Shown here: positions 25,605 to 33,500 of the stretch, piece by piece
How positions within the stretch are numbered: the first letter of the stretch is position 1
How the letters are laid out: each line of letters begins with the position of its first letter
Assembly: GCA_965371805.1 (NCBI GenBank)
Contig: CBDUZW010000022.1
Span: 1 to 62,167 of the forward strand
Direction: 5' to 3'
Length of the DNA stretch: 62,167 bases
From: JAOZTV01 sp965371805
GTDB lineage: Bacteria > Acidobacteriota > Aminicenantia > UBA2199
Translations under genes and position numbers: made by a program
The notes under the pieces: generated by a model
Told to the model about the DNA's origin: nothing
Database searches by the model: none
Seen by the model: only the letters and a program-made list of their open reading frames with translations

Positions 25605-26621
25605 TTAAAAAGAAGAATCATTTTCAGCTAAAACATTAATTACAGCATATATTATTACTGCAATTAACTTCGCACTATGTTTGTCCTGATCAAATCGTGG
25701 TGAAACCTCTGCAATATCCAGGCTAATCACCTTTTTTGATTTTAAAACTCTTTTTAGAAATATAAGTACAGTTTCAGGATTCATTCCAAATGGCTGCATT
25801 GCAGAAACTCCCGGAACAAATGCGGAATTAAAAACATCACTGCAAATCGTAAGGTAAATATGTCTATGTTTATTAATAAAACTATCAATTTCTAAAAAAA
25901 TGTTTTCATAATTAGATTCTAAGAAGTCTTTTGCAAGAATATATTTAACACCCAGGGACTCTGCTTTTTTAAAAAGACTAATTGTGTTTGCATAGGTTTG
26001 AATTCCTAAACACATATAGGAAAACTTTTTTTCCTGTAACAGACACTTGTCTGCAATTTGAGAAAACATCGTCCCCGATGAACCCTCTTTATTATACGGT
26101 CTTAGATCAAAATGAGCATCAAAATTAATTATTCCAATATCTGTATTTTTCTTTGTTTTTTCTTTTAGATGATCACTGATTCCATCGAAATGACCAAGGG
26201 CTAACTCATGCCCCCCTCCCAGAACAATGGGAAATAATTTATTATCAAGTATTATTTTAATTGCGAATTTTAACTGTTCCTGAGCTTCTTCCATATTATT
26301 ATCAGGACAGAAAATATCTCCAGCATCATAAATTTTCACATTATTCTCGAATGTTACCGGCAAATTTGCAAACTCTTTTCTTATATATTCAGGTCCCAGC
26401 CTTGCACCTTTCCGCCCCAGGTTTCTTCTTATTCCTTCATCGCAGCAAAAACCGATAAAACATATGTTTAAAGTAGACAATTCTACCTTTTTTGATTTTA
26501 ATTCATTTAAATCAACTAGTTGAATAATCTGGTGCATTCTAAATGAATCAATATCATTGAGATCATCAACTCTTCCCGACCAGAATTTTTCCTCAGTAGC
26601 TTTATAATTTTTTAACTTCAT
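25605..26621 (-). CDS. hutG: Formimidoylglutamase (arginase/ureohydrolase fold)
   Basis: 338 residues of the ureohydrolase family with HutG features: IGFCCDEGIRRNLGRKGARLGP, GGGHELALGHFDGI (metal His), IINFDAHFDLRPY (DxHxD) and ITICSDVFNSAFVPGVSAMQP. The reaction is N-formimidoyl-glutamate to glutamate plus formamide in histidine breakdown. In the last metal motif, usually DxD, the first Asp is replaced by Cys (ICSDVF); either this is family variation or it weakens the second Mn site. No other hut genes are in the window. Agmatinase-type activity is the alternative. Confidence 0.85.
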   Translation of the reverse strand: MKLKNYKATEEKFWSGRVDDLNDIDSFRMHQIIQLVDLNELKSKKVELSTLNICFIGFCCDEGIRRNLGRKGARLGPEYIRKEFANLPVTFENNVKIYDAGDIFCPDNNMEEAQEQLKFAIKIILDNKLFPIVLGGGHELALGHFDGISDHLKEKTKKNTDIGIINFDAHFDLRPYNKEGSSGTMFSQIADKCLLQEKKFSYMCLGIQTYANTISLFKKAESLGVKYILAKDFLESNYENIFLEIDSFINKHRHIYLTICSDVFNSAFVPGVSAMQPFGMNPETVLIFLKRVLKSKKVISLDIAEVSPRFDQDKHSAKLIAVIIYAVINVLAENDSSF

Positions 26622-26675
26622 AATTTTTTACATTTTAAATTTTCAGAATCATGATTATGTCCCATAGATTTAACA

Positions 26676-27437
26676 CTATCTTAATTCCTTTTTTACAATA
26701 TTTAAAAATCTGGTTGTTGATATATAGCGGTCGGTCAATATTTTCCCTTTATAAATAATATTAAAAACACTATATATTGATGGTGCGTTTTGTGCCTCAG
26801 CAGCAGTCTTGATTTCAATAATTTCAGGAGCCAGATTTTCCTTTTTCAATATTGGCTTTACCTCTTCAATAAACCTGGCAACCCAGGGACATTGTTTGGA
26901 ATATAAAAACGTAAGTCCCTGATATTTTTTTAATTCACTTTCCCAATCATTTATTGTGGGTAGATTGCCCTCTTTAATTTTTTTTACCAATAACTGTTCT
27001 TTTCCAGATTCAGCAATTTTTTTGTATCCTTTTTTTAGAAAAATTTCTTTATTTGCCATAAATGCTTTATCACTTGATAATACTGCTACCCCCAACATAT
27101 TTTTTGCATCTTTCTCAACTTCTTCGATTAAATACGTTCCAATCCCCTTTTGCTTGTGTTTATTTCCATTAATCCATAGACAGTGGATAAACATATATCC
27201 TTTTGCATTAACTGAACGCCAGCAGTATTCACCTGGAATATATTCAATAAAACCAATCGGTTTTTTTTCACCTTTTATATAGAGCAGTTTTATTTTTAAT
27301 CCATATTTTAACTGTTCAATAATCCAATCTATTTTTAAATGATAAAGTTCATGTTTTGGATTTATATAACAAATTACCTGTGGATGTTTATCAATGTTTT
27401 CAGCGGTTATTTCTACAAATTTTTTTTCTAAATCCAT
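26676..27437 (-). CDS. GNAT N-acetyltransferase with C-terminal YoaP-type domain
   Basis: 253 residues. An N-terminal GNAT domain (about 1-155) has the acetyl-CoA loop region KHKQKGIGTYLIEEVEKDA. A C-terminal thioredoxin-like YoaP domain (about 165-253) begins GLTFLYSKQCPWVARFIEEV and ends FNIIYKGKILTDRYISTTRF. The YoaP architecture is found in Gram-positive and anaerobic bacteria; the substrate is not known. The single Cys in KQCPW resembles the first Cys of a CxxC site. It is monocistronic, with an A/T-rich leader. Confidence 0.88.
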   Translation of the reverse strand: MDLEKKFVEITAENIDKHPQVICYINPKHELYHLKIDWIIEQLKYGLKIKLLYIKGEKKPIGFIEYIPGEYCWRSVNAKGYMFIHCLWINGNKHKQKGIGTYLIEEVEKDAKNMLGVAVLSSDKAFMANKEIFLKKGYKKIAESGKEQLLVKKIKEGNLPTINDWESELKKYQGLTFLYSKQCPWVARFIEEVKPILKKENLAPEIIEIKTAAEAQNAPSIYSVFNIIYKGKILTDRYISTTRFLNIVKKELR

Positions 27438-27571
27438 TATTTATTTACCTCTTTTTAATAATATTTGGTAAAACTTAGCTCAATAGTCTTTCATTATCTA
27501 GCTATATAAAATTAAACCATAAAAAAGATTTTCAATAATAAAATAATATATAATTTTTACTTTATCTTAAA

Positions 27572-29230
27572 TCACTCATTATTATTTGTATATTTTACAA
27601 TTAAATCATTTCTTAGATCTAAATAGATCTTAACAACATTCTTCATGAGATTATTAGAGTACTTTGTAAGATATTTTCTCGCTGATTTTGAACTCTTTTT
27701 ATATCGTTTTAATGCCTCTTTTTCTATATTTGGTAAATCTTTAAATATCTTATCTTCAAAAGGTTTTCTCGCTGATCTTATATCCTTAATTGCTTCCTGA
27801 AATTTAAGCTTTGCCAGATTATCGACAAAATCAAATGCCCAGCGTGCAGATTCTTTCTGGTATTTTTTTGGATTATAAAGATTATAACTTTTGTCTATTG
27901 ATAGATTTCCAAAATAAACAGGTACATAGGGGCTGATATAAGGATTGTCCAGAACTACCCAGTAAATACCACCTATTTCATTAGGAAGCCAGCTCCGTAA
28001 TTGACAGACCATACTATAATGACCGCGATGTCTTGCAACAGGTCTTCTATTTGTCAATTTTAAAAGTTTTTTCATATCTCTGCCAGGGAACGGGGTAGCT
28101 AAAGAACTTTTTTTAAATCCTCCCTTTTCATCTGAAACAAGCCATTGGGGGCCCATAGTAAGATCATAAATTGTACCTTCAAAAGTGGATCTCTGAAATT
28201 TGATAATATCATGGACAGATATCTTTTTTTCCGGAATAATTGAGAACGGATAAATTGACATAGGTTCAACAAATTGAAAATATTGATTTATACCTTTATG
28301 GGAACCTAACTTCATAGATCTATTTGGCCATTTTTTCAAATTTGGAGCAAAGGTTGAATAAAATAACCAGAACCGACTGGTTGCATATTCAACAGGAATT
28401 GGAGCATAGGCTTCCTGCCAGATAAATGGCATATTACCTGAAGGATCGAACCAGCCTCTGTCTATTGCCTCCTGTTTATAATTATTTGAAGCCATAAAGT
28501 TATTCTGATCTTTAATATTAATTTCTTTTATAGTACTCCAGTTCGGGATCATAGCTGCTCTGTCCTGAGGCAATCTCTGAGCTGCCCAGATTGCTCCCGG
28601 TTTCTTACTTTCTTTTGACCAGTTTTTCCCAACTCCGAAAACTTCCATAATCCAGATCTCTTCTGTATCTGCAATAGCAAGGGTTTCAGATCCGTCACCG
28701 GAAGAAGATAAAAAACCATACTCAGTCATTAAATTTCCGATAAGTTTTACAGCATCTTTTGCTTTTTTACACCTTTGAAGTGCAAATATCTGGGCCTGTT
28801 CAATCGTCATTATCTGGTTTGGTATGTTTTTTTTAGTTCTCATTGCTACTAACTCATCTCTCTGACCGGTAGTACTTTCAGCAATTGCAAGTTGATGTTC
28901 GTTACAATGTGAGTAAGCTGAGTGAAAATAAGAATAGGTCTTAGAAACCTGTGGAATATAGCCTATAACTTCTCCATCATCTTTCAAAGACACATTTAAA
29001 TCCTGAATTCCCCAGAAAACAGGAGCCTTTGTACCTTTTTTATATTTTTTCCCATGATTCACATAAATTCTTGAATCAGGGCCGCAATCTGTATGTGAAA
29101 CCATTACAGAACCATCTTTAGAAGCCTTTATACCTACGGCAATAATAGTACAACCATATAAATCAAAGCTACCGGTAAGGCTTGTAAATAGGAATAGAAT
29201 TAAAGTAAAAACTAGAAAACGATTTTTCAT
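27572..29230 (-). CDS. C69-family dipeptidase
   Basis: 552 residues. After the signal peptide (FLVFTLILFLFTSLTGSFDLYG) the next residue is Cys27 (CTIIAVGIKASKDGS), the N-terminal nucleophile of Ntn-hydrolase peptidases of family C69 (PepD type). Other conserved parts are VMVSHTDCGPDSRIYV, YGFLSSSGDGSETLAIADTEEIW and GAIWAAQRLPQDRAAMIPN. It hydrolyses dipeptides in the periplasm, complementing the S46 dipeptidyl-peptidase at 18354-20507, and together these suggest growth on peptides. Three further Trp/Tyr-rich segments in the C-terminal half are conserved in the family. Confidence 0.92.
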   Translation of the reverse strand: MKNRFLVFTLILFLFTSLTGSFDLYGCTIIAVGIKASKDGSVMVSHTDCGPDSRIYVNHGKKYKKGTKAPVFWGIQDLNVSLKDDGEVIGYIPQVSKTYSYFHSAYSHCNEHQLAIAESTTGQRDELVAMRTKKNIPNQIMTIEQAQIFALQRCKKAKDAVKLIGNLMTEYGFLSSSGDGSETLAIADTEEIWIMEVFGVGKNWSKESKKPGAIWAAQRLPQDRAAMIPNWSTIKEINIKDQNNFMASNNYKQEAIDRGWFDPSGNMPFIWQEAYAPIPVEYATSRFWLFYSTFAPNLKKWPNRSMKLGSHKGINQYFQFVEPMSIYPFSIIPEKKISVHDIIKFQRSTFEGTIYDLTMGPQWLVSDEKGGFKKSSLATPFPGRDMKKLLKLTNRRPVARHRGHYSMVCQLRSWLPNEIGGIYWVVLDNPYISPYVPVYFGNLSIDKSYNLYNPKKYQKESARWAFDFVDNLAKLKFQEAIKDIRSARKPFEDKIFKDLPNIEKEALKRYKKSSKSARKYLTKYSNNLMKNVVKIYLDLRNDLIVKYTNNNE

Positions 29231-29289
29231 TATATCTCCTTAAATTTCTTATAATAAATTCTACCTAATTTAACTTATGATTGCAATCA

Positions 29290-29318
29290 TTGACATTAAA
29301 TAAAAAATAGCATATAAT
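29290..29318 (+). promoter_or_regulatory. Consensus promoter and long leader of the cold-shock gene
   Basis: TTGACA (29290-29295), 17 bases, TATAAT (29313-29318). Transcription from about 29325 gives a leader of roughly 107 bases before ATG 29432. Long, structured leaders are the hallmark of csp genes, in which refolding at low temperature opens the ribosome site (cggaggta). The leader is very A/U-rich except for short patches. Confidence 0.85.
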
Positions 29319-29431
29319 ACACCTTAAATTGTAAATATTGGTAATACATCGCTTCAAAATAACAACTAATTTTATTGTGAACATTTCATTTAATACCTCT
29401 ATTTAACAAAAAAAAAACGGAGGTAGTCAAA

Positions 29432-29632
29432 ATGGCTCAAGGTAAAGTAAAATGGTTTAATTCAGACAAAGGTTATGGTTTCATCGAAGTAGAAAATGGT
29501 GGAGATTTATTCGTCCACTTTAATGCGATTCAAGATCAGGGATTCAAATCTCTGAATGAAGGTGAAAGCGTAACATTCGATATCGGTCAAGGACCAAAAG
29601 GTGAAATGGCTGAGAATGTAGTCAGAAGCTAG
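29432..29632 (+). CDS. cspA: Cold-shock protein (CspA family)
   Basis: A 66-residue single cold-shock domain (OB fold): GKVKWFNSDKGYGFIEVENG contains RNP1 (KGYGFI) and is followed by DLFVHFNAI, matching RNP2. The family binds single-stranded RNA/DNA and melts secondary structure. A strong ribosome site (cggaggta) lies 9 bases upstream, with its own consensus promoter, a long leader and a terminator: a complete monocistronic unit. Confidence 0.97.
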   Translation: MAQGKVKWFNSDKGYGFIEVENGGDLFVHFNAIQDQGFKSLNEGESVTFDIGQGPKGEMAENVVRS

Positions 29633-29681
29633 ATCAATCTAGTAAAATATCAGGGCTAGTCCCTTTTATATATTATTTATT

Positions 29682-29714
29682 TAATGTAAGCCGGTCTTTG
29701 ACCGGCTTACATTA
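29682..29714. terminator. Perfect 15-bp hairpin after cspA
   Basis: TAATGTAAGCCGGTC (29682-29696) pairs perfectly with GACCGGCTTACATTA (29700-29714) around a 3-base loop. It is 50 bases after the cspA stop. There is no strict U-run on the plus strand (gcatcatcattttt follows), so it may also serve as a 3' stabiliser or be bidirectional for the convergent gene. Confidence 0.7.
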
Positions 29715-29789
29715 GCATCATCATTTTTGGCATCTATGCCAGTCCCACATTTTTCATAATTTTTTTCTGTTTTTAATAATTGCCGACAA

Positions 29790-30242
29790 TTAAAAATCTA
29801 TAATATTAACAATTTTCCATTTATTTTGAATCTTCAGCATATTTAAATAGTCTGTTACCTTTTGTTTATCATTAATTATTAAATTAAGCGTAACTTGAGC
29901 AGCAGTTCCAACAAGATCAATTTTTCCAACTTCTGCAAATAGTTTTTTTAATGGTGGCTTTTTAGGATCAAATTTTTTTGACCATTGGTCAAGGGTAGTG
30001 ACCTGTAAATTTTTATCTCTATTAACCCCCATTAATTTTGCATCTACTATACATACCTCTCTTATAAGTTTAAAATCTCTAATTCTAAGACCTTTAATAT
30101 AGAAATTTTCTACAACTCGTTTAATTTCCAACTTTTCAGATAGGATTGAAGAAATAGACTTATCCTGGGAAATCAATGGACTTATAAACATTAAAGTAAG
30201 TATAGATACAATAATCAATCTGAATAAATTAGTTTTAATCAT
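29790..30242 (-). CDS. Secreted NTF2-fold (lumazine-binding-like) protein
   Basis: 150 residues with a signal peptide (LFRLIIVSILTLMFISPLIS) and a domain resembling the putative lumazine-binding/DUF4440-like NTF2 fold: VVENFYIKGLRIRDFKLIREV, then TLDQWSKKFDPKKP, AAQVTLNLIINDKQKVTDYLNML and NKWKIVNIIDF. Similar exported proteins are common in Bacteroidetes-like genomes and have no known function. It has its own promoter region, divergent from the giant kinase gene. Confidence 0.75.
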   Translation of the reverse strand: MIKTNLFRLIIVSILTLMFISPLISQDKSISSILSEKLEIKRVVENFYIKGLRIRDFKLIREVCIVDAKLMGVNRDKNLQVTTLDQWSKKFDPKKPPLKKLFAEVGKIDLVGTAAQVTLNLIINDKQKVTDYLNMLKIQNKWKIVNIIDF

Positions 30243-30437
30243 TTTTCGCCTCTCTAAATTTATTAAGACATATTGTAGAAAATATATGGATATAATTCAA
30301 TAAACTTATTTCATATTTTTAGTTTTCCAATTTTTTACAAAATCTTTCTCTTTTTTCTAGTTGGCTTTTTAAGGATTTTGTCAAATTATTGAAATGTAAA
30401 AATTTCATCTATTGTCTATCTTTATTTTTAAATATAT

Positions 30438-30466
30438 TTGACAATGAAAATTCAGTATAGTAGGAT
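30438..30466 (+). promoter_or_regulatory. Probable promoter of the hybrid kinase gene
   Basis: TTGACA (30438-30443), 17 bases, TAGGAT (30461-30466). Transcription would start near 30473. A 12-codon leader frame (GTG 30494 to stop 30532) with AGGAG 6 bases upstream overlaps the kinase ATG. Confidence 0.55.
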
Positions 30467-30521
30467 TTGATATTGTTGAATCAGGAGAAGACAGTGATCA
30501 GAAATACTATCTTTATTGAGC

Positions 30522-33500
30522 ATGCTTATTAACACAAAAAAATATTTATCTATTTTAATTATTTTTTTATTGTTAACAGTGTATATCAATGCCTCAAACA
30601 CTCCTGATATACAAATCAATATAATTGCAGATGTCCAATCTCAGGCCCTCTCATTTCTAAAGGATAAAGATGGCTTCCTGTGGATTGGAACCTATGTCGA
30701 TGGATTATATAAATTTGACTCAAAAACGCTTAAACACTATGTGACAGCATCCGGATTTATTTCCAGCAATAATATCCCGGCAATGATCGAAGATAAGGCT
30801 GGAAATTTATGGTTTGCATCTTCAGGAGGAGGATTATCCAGATTTAATAAAGATACTAATAAAATCCAACACTTTATCCTGGATAAGAAAAAGGGAATCG
30901 GCTTAAATTCAAACAATATTTACTGGTCAGGAAAGAATAATTTAATTCAGGACAGAAAGGGATATTTTTGGTTGGGTACGATTGGAGGCGGATTAAACAG
31001 GTTTGACAAAAAATCGCATAGATTTACATATTTCAAAAATGATCCAAATAACCCAAAAAGTATCATTAATAATAATATTAGAGGACTCTTTGAAGATTCC
31101 AAAAATAGATTATGGATAGGAACAGAAGGTGGTCTTACTGTTCTTGATGAACAAAGAAGTGTTATATTTAATTTCAAACATAACCCGAAAATCGCCACAT
31201 CTATTTCAGGCGATATTGTTAAATCATTTCTTGAAGACAGTGAGGGCAATATATGGATAGGAACAGAAAGCCATGGATTAAATCTGTTTAATGAGGAAAA
31301 GAAAAACTTTAAGCGATTTGTCTTTGATCCAAAAAACAAAGACACTCTTGCATCAGATCATATCATTCACATGAATGAGGATAATTCAAATCAAATTTGG
31401 ATTGCGCATGAATCAGCTCTGACAATATATAATATAAAGAAAAAAGAGTTTTTCAGATTTAATGGGATGAATAAAGATGTAACAATGAGTTTTTCCATTA
31501 AAAACAGTCCGAAAGTCTGGGTTCTACTTGATAGTGGAAAAATTGGAATTCATGATCCTGACATGAAAAGATTTAAACTTTACAGACCGGAAAAAGGCAA
31601 TCCTGACAGCCTGTCAGCAGAGATAGTTATTTCCATTTATGAAGATAGTAAGGAACTTTTATGGATTTCTACTCTTGGGGGGTTAAATTCATATAATAGA
31701 ACTACTGGAAAATTCACTCATTTTTTTCATGATCCGAGTGATCCTTCAACTATTCCTTCAACATCAAACTATTCTCCAGGAATATTTGAGGATTCAAACA
31801 AAACCTTCTGGATAGGAAGTGCTCTCCCTGCCGCACTATCAATTTTAAACAGGAATACAGGTAAAATAGACAAAACATATCGGTTTGATCCATCTGATCC
31901 CTTTAGTATACCCGATGCGCAACAGGTAAATATGATTATTGAAGACAGGGATAATTCTGACATTCTCTGGATGGGAACATTTAAGGGGCTAGTTTCATTC
32001 AATAAAAAAACTGAGAAATTTATCACTCATGGAAGAGAAAATGCATGGAACTTAATAGAGGACGATACTGGAAACATCTGGCTTTCAACCTGGGGAAAAG
32101 GAATCGCAAAATTTAATAAAAAAAGCGAAAAATTTAAATATTTCAGCCATGACCCTAATGATCCTACATCTATAAGTGACAATCTCATTGTTGCATTATT
32201 TGTCTCTTCAAAAGGTCAGTTTTGGATAGGATCTGAAAATGGGCTTAATTTATTTAACTTGAAAACGGAAAAATTTAAAAATTATAAAAGAGATGAAGGT
32301 TATCTTTTTGATGCTGTACACTCAATTGGAGAGGATAAAAATGGAAACTTATGGCTGGGAACTAATTCCGGTTTAGCATGGTTTAATCCAATCACTGAAA
32401 AATCAAGAGTTTTTACGCAGGAAGATGGAATACAGGGATCAATGTTCTATGCAAATAATGGTATTACAACTTCAAATGGAGAAATGTGGTTTGGTGGTAC
32501 AAAAGGTATGAACAGTTTTTTCCCAGATCAAATAAAAATAAATAAAAATATCCCGACTATAAAACTTTCATCAATTAAGCAGGGTGGTGAAGAAATTAAC
32601 CTGAATAAAGCACCTGAAAAACTTGAAGCCATAACCCTTGATTGGAATAGAAATTTCTTTGAATTTGAATTCGCTGCAATGGATTATTCAAATTCAAAAA
32701 AAAACAGCTTTGCATATATGCTAATTGGATTAGACAAAGATTGGTTTTACTCAGGTACAAAAAATTTTGGCAGATACTCAGGCTTGGCTCCAGGTAAATA
32801 TAGATTGAAAATGAAGGGTTCAAATAATGATGGAGTGTGGAATAAGGAGGGTATCAGCCTCAATATAACTGTCCTTCCTCCATTCTGGAAGAGTTGGTGG
32901 TTTTATTCAATAATTATTCTTTCTATTATAGGAATAATATTTTTATCAATATTTTATATGATCAGATTAAATAGAGAGATCAAAAACAGGAAAAATGCAG
33001 AAAGTGAACTCAAGGACTCTAATAAGAATCTGGAATCAGTAAATGAAAAACTAAAGAGATTGGACAAACTTAAAGATGAGTTTATGGCAAATACATCACA
33101 TGAGTTAAAAACACCGCTTACAGGCATAATTGGACTGGCAGAATCATTGATTGATGGTGTTGGTGGAGATATTCCGGACCTTGTTAAAACAAATCTTCAG
33201 ATGATAGTTTCTTCAGGACAGAGACTGTCAAATCTAGTCAACGATATTCTGGATTTTTCAAAGTTAAGACATAAGGATATCAATTTGAAAATCAATGACA
33301 TTGACCTTCATACTCTGGTTAATGTTGTAATTGCAATACTTAATCCAATCGTCATGTCAAAATCTGTAAAAATAATTAATCTTATTCCTGCCAATGTACC
33401 CAATATTAGAGGTGATGAGAATCGTCTTCAACAAATTCTATTTAATCTTATAGGTAATGCAATCAAATTTACCGACAAAGGATCTATAAAGATCAATACA

